Below the pieces are notes generated by a model that was not told the origin of the DNA, made no database searches, and saw only the letters and a program-made list of their open reading frames with translations. Shown one piece after another: positions 10,746 to 19,423 of a DNA stretch of 64,000 nucleotides; position 1 is the stretch's first letter; every line of letters begins with the position of its first letter. The stretch lies in assembly GCF_022414535.1 (NCBI RefSeq), contig NZ_JADWYM010000008.1:1-64000 (forward strand), written 5' to 3'. This stretch comes from Streptomyces sp. MUM 2J (lineage in GTDB: Bacteria; Actinomycetota; Actinomycetes; Streptomycetales; Streptomycetaceae). Position numbers and translations under genes: made by a program.

Positions 10746-11014
10746 CGTCGGTTCCGCGTTCCCGCAACGGCGCGGGGCCGTCACCGCGCCCGCCGGGGTC
10801 CGGATCACGGCCGGGCCTGCCACGACCGGCGCCGCCCGTCCTGCCGGTGAGCACGGCGGCGTCACCCTCCTCGGGAAGGCCCGCTCGCGGCCGGGCGCCG
10901 TGGCGGAACACGCCGGCCCGCGGCTCGAAGAGAACCGACTCCGGCCGTACGGCGAGTTCACGGGGGGAACACACGCCGCATCCCGGATGCTGTGTCACAC
11001 GGAGGTGATCGGCA

Positions 11015-12412
11015 GTGGCCGACGAGGAGCAGGGGTACCGCATCGAGCACGACTCCATGGGCGACATCCGGGTGCCGGCCGGGGCGAAGTGGCGGGCCCA
11101 GACACAGCGGGCCGTGGAGAACTTCCCGGTGTCCGGGCAGCGGATCGAGCGTGCGCACATCGAGGCGCTGGCGCGCGTCAAGGGGGCGGCGGCCGAGGTC
11201 AACGCGCGGCTCGGGGTGATCGACGAGGACGTCGCCGGCGCGATCCGGGAGGCGGCCGACGAGGTCGCGCGGGGGCGGTGGGACGAGCACTTCCCCGTCG
11301 ACGTGTTCCAGACGGGGTCGGGCACCTCGTCCAACATGAACGCCAACGAGGTGATCGCGACGCTCGCGAGCGAGCGCCTCGGCCGGGACGTGCACCCCAA
11401 CGACCACGTCAACGCCTCGCAGTCCTCCAACGACGTCTTCCCCTCGTCCCTCCACATCGCCGCCACCTCGGCCGTGCTGCGCGACCTGATCCCGGCGCTC
11501 GACCATCTGGCCGGCTCCCTGAGCCGCAAGGCCGGGGAGTTCGCCGACGTGGTGAAGTCGGGGCGGACGCACCTGATGGACGCCACGCCGGTCACGCTGG
11601 GACAGGAGTTCGCCGGGTACGCGGCGCAGGTCCGCAACGGGGTGGAGCGGCTGAACGCCTCGCTGCCGCGGCTGGCCGAACTGCCGCTGGGCGGCACGGC
11701 CGTCGGCACCGGGATCAACACGCCGCCCGGTTTCTCCGCCGCCGTCATCGAGGAGGTGGCGCGGGCCACGGGGCTGCCGCTGACCGAGGCGCGGGACCAC
11801 TTCGAGGCGCAGGGCGCCCGGGACGGGATCGTGGAGACCAGCGGGCAGCTGCGGACGATCGCCGTCTCCCTCACCAAGATCGCCAACGATCTGCGGTGGA
11901 TGGCGTCCGGTCCGCGCACCGGGCTCGCCGAGATCTCCCTGCCCGACCTCCAGCCCGGCTCCTCGATCATGCCCGGCAAGGTCAACCCGGTCGTTCCCGA
12001 GGCGGTCCTGATGGTCGCCGCCCAGGTCGTCGGCAACGACGCGGCGGTGGCCACCGCCGGCGCGGCGGGCAACTTCGAGCTGAACGTGATGCTGCCGGTC
12101 ATCGCGAAGAACGTGCTGGAGTCGATCCGGCTGCTGGCGAACGCCTCACGGCTGCTGGCCGACCGGACCGTCGACGGGATCACCGCCCACCGGGAACGCG
12201 CCCGCGAGTACGCGGAGTCGTCGCCGTCCGTGGTGACGCCGCTCAACCGGTACCTCGGGTACGAGGAGGCCGCCAAGGTCGCCAAGCGGGCGCTCGCCGA
12301 GCGGAAGACCATCCGGCAGGTGGTGGTCGAGGGCGGCTACGTCGAGCGCGGCGACCTGACGGCCGAGGAACTGGACGAGGCGCTGGATGTCCTGCGGATG
12401 ACGCACCCGTGA
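11015..12412 (+). CDS. fumC: Fumarate hydratase, class II
   Basis: A 465-aa class II fumarase, the iron-free homotetramer of the aspartase/fumarase superfamily. The superfamily signature [12 protein letters not shown] is at about residues 315-326; upstream are [14 protein letters not shown] and the SxxN-containing [10 protein letters not shown] segment, plus [16 protein letters not shown], which holds the catalytic-base His region. The GTG start has an ideal GGAGG site nine bases upstream. It has its own upstream interval after the terminator of the class I gene, so the two fumarases can be regulated separately. Having both kinds is common in Streptomyces: the iron-free enzyme is insensitive to oxidants and iron shortage. 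Confidence 0.95.
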   Translation: MADEEQGYRIEHDSMGDIRVPAGAKWRAQTQRAVENFPVSGQRIERAHIEALARVKGAAAEVNARLGVIDEDVAGAIREAADEVARGRWDEHFPVDVFQTGSGTSSNMNANEVIATLASERLGRDVHPNDHVNASQSSNDVFPSSLHIAATSAVLRDLIPALDHLAGSLSRKAGEFADVVKSGRTHLMDATPVTLGQEFAGYAAQVRNGVERLNASLPRLAELPLGGTAVGTGINTPPGFSAAVIEEVARATGLPLTEARDHFEAQGARDGIVETSGQLRTIAVSLTKIANDLRWMASGPRTGLAEISLPDLQPGSSIMPGKVNPVVPEAVLMVAAQVVGNDAAVATAGAAGNFELNVMLPVIAKNVLESIRLLANASRLLADRTVDGITAHRERAREYAESSPSVVTPLNRYLGYEEAAKVAKRALAERKTIRQVVVEGGYVERGDLTAEELDEALDVLRMTHP

Positions 12413-12483
12413 CATCGGGCGGCGCGCGTCGCACCGGGGTGTGAACCGTGACGCGGGCCGCAGCGTCGTACACCCGTGACACC

Positions 12484-12489
12484 TAATAT
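12484..12489 (+). promoter_or_regulatory. -10 element of the DUF402 gene (leaderless)
   Basis: TAATAT stands six bases before the ATG at 12496, with no ribosome binding site between, so the mRNA should be leaderless. No clear -35 box. Confidence 0.55.
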
Positions 12490-12495
12490 CTGTGC

Positions 12496-13191
12496 ATGGC
12501 GGACGGTGATGCGGTGACGGCGAACGCGGGCACGGGCGGAGCGGCGGCGTTCTGGGCGCCCGGGAGCCGGATCCTGTGGCGGTACCGCGAGAACGCCGGC
12601 GCGCGCTTCCACATCGCGCGGCCCGTCACCGTCGTCCGCGACGACCCGGAGGTCCTCGCCGTCTGGATGGCGCCCGGCACCGAGTGCGTCAAGCCGGTGC
12701 TCGCCGACGGCACCCCGGTGCACCTGGAACCGCTCGCCTCGCGCTACACCAGGCCCCGGACCGTGCAGCGCGACCGCTGGTTCGGCACCGGGGTGCTGAA
12801 AGTGGCCAGGCCCGGCGAGCCGTGGTCGGTGTGGCTGTTCTGGGAGCCGGGCTGGCGGTTCAAGAACTGGTACGTGAACCTGGAGGAGCCGCTGTCGCGC
12901 TGGGCGGGCGGTGTCGATTCCGAGGACCATTTCCTGGACATCTCCGTCCACCCCGACCGCAGTTGGCACTGGCGCGACGAGGACGAGTTCGCGCAGGCAC
13001 AGCGGGACGGGCTGGTCGGGGCGGAGCTGGCCGAGCGGGTCGGGCGGGCCGGACAGCGGGCCGTGGAGGTGATCCGCGCCTGGGGCCCGCCGTTCTCGGA
13101 CGGCTGGGAGCACTGGCGCCCGGATCCGTCCTGGACGGTTCCGCAGCTGCCGGAGGACTGGGACCGTACGCCCGCGCACATGTCCTCATGA
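12496..13191 (+). CDS. DUF402 domain protein
   Basis: A 231-aa soluble protein of the DUF402 family (related to FomD and to nucleotide diphosphatases such as Ntdp). Recognisable DUF402 features are LKVARPGEPWSVWLFWEPGWRFKNWYVNLEEP followed by DHFLDISVHPDRSWHWRDEDEFAQA; the Tyr-Val-Asn and Asp-containing stretch supplies metal ligands in characterised relatives. Those hydrolyse nucleoside di- or triphosphates or CMP conjugates, so a phosphohydrolase role is possible but not shown here. It lies 83 bp after fumC in the same direction but has its own leaderless-type promoter. Confidence 0.82.
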   Translation: MADGDAVTANAGTGGAAAFWAPGSRILWRYRENAGARFHIARPVTVVRDDPEVLAVWMAPGTECVKPVLADGTPVHLEPLASRYTRPRTVQRDRWFGTGVLKVARPGEPWSVWLFWEPGWRFKNWYVNLEEPLSRWAGGVDSEDHFLDISVHPDRSWHWRDEDEFAQAQRDGLVGAELAERVGRAGQRAVEVIRAWGPPFSDGWEHWRPDPSWTVPQLPEDWDRTPAHMSS

Positions 13192-13196
13192 GACCC

Positions 13197-13227
13197 TTGA
13201 TGCGCCCCCGGGCACAAAACGTAGGAT
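13197..13227 (+). promoter_or_regulatory. Candidate promoter of the SpoIIE-type phosphatase gene
   Basis: TTGATG (13197-13202), a 19-bp spacer and TAGGAT (13222-13227) resemble a housekeeping promoter. A transcript from here would carry about 75 nt before the small frame at 13309 and about 255 nt before the phosphatase start at 13491. Confidence 0.4.
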
Positions 13228-13308
13228 CGTCCTCCGCAAGGGCGCACGGCAGCAACTCCCGGCGCGGGCACCGAGTCTGACCCAACGTCACCGAGGGGGC
13301 GGCAGGAC

Positions 13309-13494
13309 GTGAGCGAGGGGTACGAGGGCACCACCGGCCGGCATGTGCGCGGACGGCCCACCCGTGGCACGGGAACACCCCCTGTTCACGCCGGAATCCC
13401 GTTCCCGGAGCGCGGATTACGGGTATCGGCACTTCGGCGGGACGAACTGCACGCGCGGCGCGCAGTCGCAGACGGACGGATTCGACACGCGTGA
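13309..13494 (+). CDS. Possible 61-aa leader peptide with a TTA codon
   Basis: A small frame starts with GTG at 13309, with a GGGGG-type ribosome site upstream, and ends in TGA that overlaps the GTG of the phosphatase gene (GTGA, 13491-13494). Such overlaps usually mean translational coupling. Codon 37 is TTA (13417-13419), the rare leucine codon read by bldA tRNA. The peptide is Arg/Gly-rich with no domain; its third codon positions are well biased in the first dozen codons and weaker later. It could also be an ancient N-terminal part of the phosphatase separated by a frame change, or chance. I rate it as possible only. Confidence 0.3.
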   Translation: MSEGYEGTTGRHVRGRPTRGTGTPPVHAGIPFPERGLRVSALRRDELHARRAVADGRIRHA

Positions 13495-15557
13495 CGGAGC
13501 ACCCCACCTCCTACGAGCGTCCCCAGCCGGGCGTCGACCCCGCGGATCCCCGCGGGGCGCTTCTGCGTACCTCCACGCCCGCGCCCCCGCCGGGCGCGGC
13601 GGCGCCCTGCGCGCAGGGCCGCGGCCCCGACGGCGGCACCGGCCCCGAGCACTCCCAGCCGACGGCCGCCGAGGCGATGGGGGCGCCGCCCGCGCGAGCG
13701 AAGCCGAGCGAGGGCGAGCACCGGCCGCGTCCGGCGCCCGAGGGCATTCCCGTGCAGCCGGGCGCCGCCGTGCCCGCCGGACAGGAACGGCGCACCGGGC
13801 AGGGCCCCGCTCCGGGGCAGCCGACGCCGATGCGGCGGGACGGGGACCGGCTGAGGTTCGTCGGCGCCGCGACCCGGCGGATCGCCCGGGGCCTGGACCT
13901 GGACGAGATCGTGATGGGCCTGTGCCGGGCGACCGTGCCGACGTTCTCCGATGCCATCCTCGTCTACCTGCGCGATCCGCTGCCGGTCGGCGACGAGCGG
14001 CCCACCGGCCCGCTGGTGCTGCGGCTGCGCCGCACCGACCGGATACCGGTGGACCGGGACGCCGAGGCCGGTTTCGCTCCGCTGCCGCAGCCGGCGGCGC
14101 AGCCCGAGCCGTGGGAGCTGGCGGAACTGTCCTCGGTGGCCGCGGAGTTGTGCGAGGTACGCGGCGGTGCGGCGCTCGCCGAGGTGCTGCGCGGGGTGCG
14201 CCCGGTCTTCGCCGACGCCCCGGCGGCCCGCGCCGCCCTGCCCGAACTGCTGGGCGCGGGCGGCGACCTGGTCGTGCCCAGCGGGCAGCGCGCGATCCTG
14301 GCGCCGCTGCGCGGCCGGCGCCGGGTGATCGGCGCCGCGGTGTTCCTGCGCCGCCCCGAGCGCGTCGCCTTCGAGGCCGACGACCTGCTGGTCGCCGCCC
14401 AGTTGGCCACGCACAGCGCGCTGGGCATCGACAAGGCCGTGTTGTACGACCGCGAGGCGTACATCGCCGACGAGCTCCAGCGCACGATGCTGCCGGAGAC
14501 CCTGCCCCGGCCGACCGGGGTGCGGCTGGCCTCCCGCTATCTGCCGGCCGCGGAGACCGCGCGGGTCGGCGGGGACTGGTACGACGCCATCCCGCTGCCC
14601 GGCAGCCGGGTCGCGCTGGTCGTCGGTGACGTGATGGGGCACTCCATGACGTCGGCGGCGATCATGGGGCAGCTGCGCACGACCGCGCAGACGCTCGCCG
14701 GGCTGGACCTGCCGCCCCAGGAGGTGCTGCACCACCTGGACGAGCAGGCGCAGCGGCTCGGCACCGACCGGATGGCGACCTGCCTGTACGCGGTGTACGA
14801 CCCCGTGGCGCACCGCATCACCATCGCCAACGCCGGCCATCCACCGCCGGTCCTGCTGCACCTGGGCGGCCGGGCCGAGGTGCTGCGGGTGCCGCCGGGC
14901 GCGCCCATCGGCGTCGGCGGTGTGGACTTCGAGGCCGTGGAGCTGGACGCGCCCGCCGGGGCCACGTTGCTGCTGTACACCGACGGACTGGTCGAGTCGC
15001 GGCTGCGGGACGTGTGGACCGGGATAGAGCAGCTGCGCGAGAAGCTCGCCGCGACGGCGCAGTTGACGGGCCCGGACCATCCACCGCCCCTGGAGGCCCT
15101 GTGCGACGAGGTGCTGGACATGCTCGGGCCGGGCGACCGGGACGACGACATCGCGCTGCTCGCCGCCCGCTTCGACGGGATCGCGCCGAGCGACGTGGCG
15201 TACTGGTTCCTGGCTCCGGAGGACGCCGCTCCGGGCAAGGCGCGCCGGCTGGCGAGGCGGGCCCTGGCCCGCTGGGGGCTGGAGGATCTGACGGACTCGG
15301 TGGAGCTGCTGGTCAGTGAGGTCGTCACGAATGCCGTACGGTACGCCTCCCGCCCGGTCACGCTGCGGTTGCTGCGCACCGATGTGCTGCGCTGCGAGGT
15401 CGGCGACGACGTGCCGCAGTTGCCGCGGCTGCGGCAGGCGCGCGCCACGGACGAGGGCGGGCGCGGGCTGTACCTGGTGAACCGGCTGGCGCGGCGCTGG
15501 GGCGCGACGCGGCTGAGCACCGGCAAGGTGGTCTGGTTCGAGCTGAACCGGACGTAG
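13491..15557 (+). CDS. GAF / SpoIIE-type PP2C phosphatase / histidine-kinase-like ATPase protein
   Basis: A 688-aa three-domain signalling protein, one of the many Streptomyces regulators that control anti-sigma-factor networks. The first ~125 residues are Pro/Ala/Gly-rich linker. A GAF-like sensor follows (about 125-320, from LRFVGAATRRIARGL to the LLVAAQLATHSALGI helix). Next is a PP2C/SpoIIE phosphatase domain (about 330-560) with metal-binding GGDWYDAIPL and VVGDVMGHS, and DDDIALLAARFD. The C-terminus (about 575-688) is an RsbW-like ATPase domain with the N-box ELLVSEVVTNAVRYA and the loop DEGGRGLYLVNRLA. It likely dephosphorylates an anti-anti-sigma protein and may phosphorylate one too. 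The ribosome site before GTG 13491 is poor, consistent with coupling to the upstream small frame. Partners are not encoded nearby. Confidence 0.88.
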   Translation: MTEHPTSYERPQPGVDPADPRGALLRTSTPAPPPGAAAPCAQGRGPDGGTGPEHSQPTAAEAMGAPPARAKPSEGEHRPRPAPEGIPVQPGAAVPAGQERRTGQGPAPGQPTPMRRDGDRLRFVGAATRRIARGLDLDEIVMGLCRATVPTFSDAILVYLRDPLPVGDERPTGPLVLRLRRTDRIPVDRDAEAGFAPLPQPAAQPEPWELAELSSVAAELCEVRGGAALAEVLRGVRPVFADAPAARAALPELLGAGGDLVVPSGQRAILAPLRGRRRVIGAAVFLRRPERVAFEADDLLVAAQLATHSALGIDKAVLYDREAYIADELQRTMLPETLPRPTGVRLASRYLPAAETARVGGDWYDAIPLPGSRVALVVGDVMGHSMTSAAIMGQLRTTAQTLAGLDLPPQEVLHHLDEQAQRLGTDRMATCLYAVYDPVAHRITIANAGHPPPVLLHLGGRAEVLRVPPGAPIGVGGVDFEAVELDAPAGATLLLYTDGLVESRLRDVWTGIEQLREKLAATAQLTGPDHPPPLEALCDEVLDMLGPGDRDDDIALLAARFDGIAPSDVAYWFLAPEDAAPGKARRLARRALARWGLEDLTDSVELLVSEVVTNAVRYASRPVTLRLLRTDVLRCEVGDDVPQLPRLRQARATDEGGRGLYLVNRLARRWGATRLSTGKVVWFELNRT

Positions 15558-15577
15558 GTCCCTCGGTCTCACATGCG

Positions 15578-15611
15578 AGGAGGGCGCCCCGTGTTCACGG
15601 GGCGCCCTCCT
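15578..15611. terminator. Strong bidirectional terminator
   Basis: A perfect 16-bp inverted repeat (AGGAGGGCGCCCCGTG / CACGGGGCGCCCTCCT) with only TT between the arms sits between the convergent phosphatase and penicillin-binding-protein genes, 20 and 27 bp from their stops. Confidence 0.85.
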
Positions 15612-15638
15612 GGCGCGGTCACCGCCCTGGCAGGAGCC

Positions 15639-17936
15639 CTACGGGTTCTGGTCGCGGACCTGCGGGTCGAGCGGGGGGTCCGGAGTCTGGCTCGTGGACT
15701 GTGACGGCGGCGGGGAGGACGACGGCGGCGTCTCGCTGGGCGTCTCCGTCGGCGCCTCGGTGGTCGGCGTCTCGGTCGGCGTCTCGCTGGTCGGCGTCTC
15801 GGTGGGTTCCTCGGTCGTCGGGGACTCCGAGGGCTCCTCGGACTCCGTCGGCGACTCGGACGGCGTCTGGGTCACGGGCGGTTCGACCGCCGCGCCCTGG
15901 TCGGTCTCCAGGTCGAACTCGGTGACCTTGGTCTGCACGTCGAACGTGTACTCGGCCCAGATCTTCGCCGGGACGTCACCGCCGTTGATGCGGGGCTTGC
16001 CGAGGGCGTGGTGGAGGGAGACGTGGCCGTGCGGGGGTTCGGGGTCCTCGCCGAACACGCCGACCGTGGTGACCAGGCTGGGCGTGTAGCCGTTGAACCA
16101 GGCGGTGACGTTGTTCTCGGCGGTGCCCGTCTTGCCCGCGACCTTCTGCCCGTTGCGGGCGGGGTTGTTGCGCACCGACACGCGGGCCGTACCGTCGTCG
16201 ACCACGCCGGTGAGCACGGAGGTGACCGCGTCGGCGGCGTCGCGGCTGATGGTCTGGTCGCCGACGGCGTCGGGCAGGCTGACTGCGCGGCCGTTGGACT
16301 CGACGGACTTGATCAGGGTCGGGGTGACCTTCTTGCCGTGGTTGTCGAGGGTGGCGTAGACGCCCGCCATCTGCAGCGGGCTGGCGCCCATGGTGCCGAG
16401 TGTCTGCGCGGGCACCGCGTCCAGCTTCTCGGTGTCCATGCCGAGCTTGCCGCCGACGTCCAGCACCTTGCGCATGCCCACGTCGACGCCCATCTGGGCG
16501 AAGACGGAGTTGACGGACTTGTTCATGGCCGTCTGGACGGTGATGTCGCCGTAGTCCGCGTCGTCCTCGTTCTCGGGGGCGAAGCCGACCTTCCGGCCGT
16601 GGTCGACCACGGGCCGCCTGCTCTTGCCGTCGTAGAAGGTGTGCGCGCCGATCTGCTCGCCGTCCTGGGTCTCGGCGCCCTCCTCCAGGGCGGCGGCGAG
16701 GACGACCGGCTTGAAGGTGGAGGCGGGCTGGTAGTCGGTGCGGGTGGCGTTGTTCGTGTAGTGGTCGAAGTAGCTCACTCCGCCGTACATCGCGACGACC
16801 GCGCCGGTGCGGGGGTCGACCGACACCGCGCCGGCCTGGGCCTTGGTGTCGTCCGGGTCCTTCTTGTCGACCGCGTCCGTCAGCTGGTCCTTGACCGCTT
16901 TCTCCAGGGACGACTGCTTCTTCTTGTCGATGTTGAGGGTGATGGTCCAGCCGCCCCGCTTGATCAGCGCCAGGGCGTCCTTGGTGGTCTCCGCGCCGCC
17001 CTGCGCGACCAGCTGCCGGGCGAGTTCGGCGTTGGCCGCCTCCACCAGGTAGCCCTTCTGGCCGCCCAGTCCGGGGGTGGGCTTGGGGTCCTTGGGCACC
17101 GGGAACTTCATGGCGGCGCGCTCGCCCTGGTCCAGCCAGCCCTCCTCGACCATGTTGTTCAGGACGTACTCCCAGCGCTTCTGGACCAGTTCCTTGCCGG
17201 TCGCCGAGGCGATGGCCCAGTCGTACTGGTTCGGGGCCTGGAGGAGCGCGGCGAGGTAGGCGCCCTGCTCGACGGTGAGCTTGTCGGCGTCGACGCGGTA
17301 GTAGGCCTGCGCGGCGGCCTGGATGCCGTAGGCGCCGCGGCCGTAGTAGCTGGTGTTGATGTAGCCGGCGAGGATGTAGTCCTTCGACTTCTCCCGGTCC
17401 AGCTTCAGCGAGATCACCAGCTCCTTCAGCTTGCGGGAGACGGTCTGCTCCTGGCTGAGGTAGTAGTTCTTGACGTACTGCTGGGTGATCGTCGAACCGC
17501 CCTGGGCGCCCTTGCCGGAGAGGGTGTTGACCAGGCCGCGGGCGGTGCCCTTCAGGTCGACGCCGGAGTCCTTGTAGAACGTCTTGTTCTCGGCGGCGAC
17601 GAAGGTCATCTGGACCTTCTTGGGCACGTGGGCGAGGTCGACGATCTCGCGGTTGCGCTCGCCGTCGCGGGTCATGACCGAGCCGTCGGCGTACTTGTAG
17701 ATGTTGCTCTGGAGCTTGGCGTCGGCATTGCCCTCGGGGATGTCGATCATCATGTAGAGCACGATGAAGCCGCCGATCCCGAGCAGGCACAGGCCCAGGA
17801 ACGTGCCGAGGATCTTCTTCCAGGTGAACAGCCGGCGTATGCCGCTCTTGCCGCCCGCCTGCGACGAGCGGCGGCGCCCGGGTGCCGCGCGGCGGCCACC
17901 GCGCTGCCGCGCTCGTCTCTCATCCGCTCGTCCCAT
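15639..17936 (-). CDS. Bifunctional class A penicillin-binding protein
   Basis: A 765-aa membrane-anchored peptidoglycan synthase that polymerises glycan strands and cross-links peptides. A basic cytoplasmic head (1-40) is followed by one membrane helix (about 41-64). The GT51 glycosyltransferase domain has AENKTFYKDSGVD with the catalytic Glu at residue 116, and GGSTITQQYVKNYYL at 147-160. The transpeptidase domain has STFKP with the acylated Ser406 and Lys409, SVN near 475 and KTGTA beginning at Lys602. The tail (about 690-765) is a Thr/Ser/Pro/Glu-rich repeat (TESPTESEEPSES, TPTET units), probably a wall-spanning linker. It is divergent from the SPFH gene. Typical of actinobacterial PBP1-type proteins. 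Confidence 0.94.
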   Translation of the reverse strand: MGRADERRARQRGGRRAAPGRRRSSQAGGKSGIRRLFTWKKILGTFLGLCLLGIGGFIVLYMMIDIPEGNADAKLQSNIYKYADGSVMTRDGERNREIVDLAHVPKKVQMTFVAAENKTFYKDSGVDLKGTARGLVNTLSGKGAQGGSTITQQYVKNYYLSQEQTVSRKLKELVISLKLDREKSKDYILAGYINTSYYGRGAYGIQAAAQAYYRVDADKLTVEQGAYLAALLQAPNQYDWAIASATGKELVQKRWEYVLNNMVEEGWLDQGERAAMKFPVPKDPKPTPGLGGQKGYLVEAANAELARQLVAQGGAETTKDALALIKRGGWTITLNIDKKKQSSLEKAVKDQLTDAVDKKDPDDTKAQAGAVSVDPRTGAVVAMYGGVSYFDHYTNNATRTDYQPASTFKPVVLAAALEEGAETQDGEQIGAHTFYDGKSRRPVVDHGRKVGFAPENEDDADYGDITVQTAMNKSVNSVFAQMGVDVGMRKVLDVGGKLGMDTEKLDAVPAQTLGTMGASPLQMAGVYATLDNHGKKVTPTLIKSVESNGRAVSLPDAVGDQTISRDAADAVTSVLTGVVDDGTARVSVRNNPARNGQKVAGKTGTAENNVTAWFNGYTPSLVTTVGVFGEDPEPPHGHVSLHHALGKPRINGGDVPAKIWAEYTFDVQTKVTEFDLETDQGAAVEPPVTQTPSESPTESEEPSESPTTEEPTETPTSETPTETPTTEAPTETPSETPPSSSPPPSQSTSQTPDPPLDPQVRDQNP

Positions 17937-18136
17937 GGTTCGGTTCGCTCCGCTTCGTCGTCGTCCGTCACAGGAGGGGTGCCCGGTGCAGGTCAGCTCA
18001 GAAAGCTAACACCGCTGTATGTGACAAAGGCCGCCCGATGCGGTCGTTACGGACGTGACAATGAGCACCCCTGCCACAGAGAACCGACGTGCGAACGGGG
18101 TTGAAAGTTGCCCCCACCGGGAAAAGTGTTATCACT

Positions 18137-18153
18137 TAGCTAGTTGCATGCAA
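18137..18153. promoter_or_regulatory. Palindromic candidate operator before the SPFH gene
   Basis: A 6-bp palindrome TAGCTA (18137-18142) is followed by the perfect 10-bp palindrome TTGCATGCAA (18144-18153), about 20 bp before the SPFH start. The stretch is strikingly A/T-rich for this genome. This resembles operators of dimeric GntR/MarR-type regulators; the regulator is not identified. The small ribbon-helix-helix protein encoded downstream is one candidate. Confidence 0.45.
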
Positions 18154-18173
18154 GCATGAAACGGGGGGATCCC

Positions 18174-19094
18174 ATGACCAAGAACGCCGACATACCCGAG
18201 ATGCCCGCACCACGCGTGCGGGAGTTCGCCGCGCAGAGCATCGGCGGCGGACTGGCCCTGCTCCTGGGCCTGCTCGGCCTGCTGGCCGCGGTGGCGTCGT
18301 TCATCGCCTCCTCCGCCGTCGCCGCCGCGGGCGCGAAGGCCGGCCTGGCCGTGGGCGGCGTCCTGCTGCTCCTGGCCGCGATCATCGCGATGCGCGGGCT
18401 GAACATGGTGGCGCCGGGCGAGGCGCGGGTCGTGCAGCTCTTCGGCCGCTACCGGGGCACGGTCCGGCAGGACGGCCTGCGCTGGGTCAACCCCTTCACC
18501 TCGCGCCAGAAGATCTCCACCCGGGTGCGCAACCACGAGACCGCCGTCCTGAAGGTCAACGACGCGTACGGCAACCCCATCGAGCTGGCCGCGGTGGTGG
18601 TGTGGAAGGTGAACGACACCGCCCAGGCGACCTTCGAGGTGGACAACTACCTGGAGTTCGTCAGCACGCAGACCGAGGCGGCCGTGCGCCACATCGCCAT
18701 CGAGTACCCCTACGACGCGCACGAGGAGGAGGGCCTGTCACTGCGCGGCAACGCCGAGGAGATCACCGAGAAGCTCGCCGTGGAACTCCACGCGCGCGTC
18801 GAGGCGGCCGGCGTGCAGATCATCGAGTCGCGGTTCACGCACCTCGCGTACGCGCCGGAGATCGCCTCCGCGATGCTCCAGCGGCAGCAGGCCGGGGCGG
18901 TCGTCGCGGCGCGCCGGCAGATCGTGGACGGCGCCGTCGGCATGGTGGAGGCGGCGCTCGCCCGGATAGCCGAACAGGACATCGTGGAACTGGACGAGGA
19001 ACGGAAGGCGGCCATGGTGTCGAACCTGATGGTGGTGCTGTGCGGGGACCGCGCCCCGCAGCCGGTCCTCAACGCGGGGACCCTCTACCAGTGA
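18174..19094 (+). CDS. SPFH / band 7 domain membrane protein
   Basis: A 306-aa stomatin/prohibitin-like (SPFH) protein. Two hydrophobic stretches near residues 25-50 and 55-75 ([36 protein letters not shown]) anchor it. The SPFH domain follows, with the usual [28 protein letters not shown], then [29 protein letters not shown] helical region follows, ending in [26 protein letters not shown], typical of the actinobacterial slipin-like group. SPFH proteins scaffold membrane microdomains. The ATG at 18174 follows a GGGGGG purine tract. Its stop overlaps the next small gene by 4 bp (GTGA). Confidence 0.88.
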   Translation: MTKNADIPEMPAPRVREFAAQSIGGGLALLLGLLGLLAAVASFIASSAVAAAGAKAGLAVGGVLLLLAAIIAMRGLNMVAPGEARVVQLFGRYRGTVRQDGLRWVNPFTSRQKISTRVRNHETAVLKVNDAYGNPIELAAVVVWKVNDTAQATFEVDNYLEFVSTQTEAAVRHIAIEYPYDAHEEEGLSLRGNAEEITEKLAVELHARVEAAGVQIIESRFTHLAYAPEIASAMLQRQQAGAVVAARRQIVDGAVGMVEAALARIAEQDIVELDEERKAAMVSNLMVVLCGDRAPQPVLNAGTLYQ

Positions 19095-19330
19095 CGTCCG
19101 AGTCCGAGGGGGCGGCCCCGCGCCGTCGGCCGCAGCAGCGCAAGCAGGTGCTGCTGCGGCTCGACCCGCTGGTGTACGAGGCGCTCGCCCGCTGGGCGGG
19201 GGACGAGCTGCGCTCGGCCAACGCCCAGATCGAGTTCCTGCTGCGCAGGGCGCTGGCGGAGGCCGGACGGCTGCCGCGGGACACCGGCCCCCTGCCGCGG
19301 CGGGGGCGTCCGCCTGTTTCGGAACCGTGA
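19091..19330 (+). CDS. Small ribbon-helix-helix (Arc-like) protein
   Basis: A 79-aa protein translated from a GTG that overlaps the SPFH stop codon (GTGA), so the two are coupled. After a basic start (RRRPQQRKQ) comes a strand, VLLRLDPLVYEAL, and two helices, ARWAGDELRSANAQIEFLLRRALAEAG, which is the ribbon-helix-helix pattern of Arc-type regulators. In Streptomyces an SPFH gene followed by such a protein is a recurrent pair, from memory. It may repress its own operon through the palindromes upstream, but that is inference. The Arg/Pro-rich tail is disordered. Confidence 0.75.
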   Translation: MTSESEGAAPRRRPQQRKQVLLRLDPLVYEALARWAGDELRSANAQIEFLLRRALAEAGRLPRDTGPLPRRGRPPVSEP

Positions 19331-19384
19331 CAATCGGCTCCGACCTGCCGCTCCACACATCACGCCACGGGCTGCGCACTCCGC

Positions 19385-19403
19385 GTATACACGCGATGTA
19401 TAC
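19385..19403. promoter_or_regulatory. Probable PadR operator
   Basis: A perfect inverted repeat, GTATACA-N5-TGTATAC, lies 21 bp before the padR-like start and overlaps the expected -35 region. It contains ACA and TGT half-sites of the kind PadR proteins use. Autorepression is the simplest reading. Confidence 0.65.
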
Positions 19404-19411
19404 ACGGAGCG

Positions 19412-19417
19412 TAGAGT
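19412..19417 (+). promoter_or_regulatory. -10 element of the PadR-ABC operon (leaderless)
   Basis: TAGAGT is six bases from the ATG at 19424 and no ribosome site intervenes, so the operon mRNA probably starts at the padR start codon. Confidence 0.5.
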
Positions 19418-19423
19418 CGTGCC

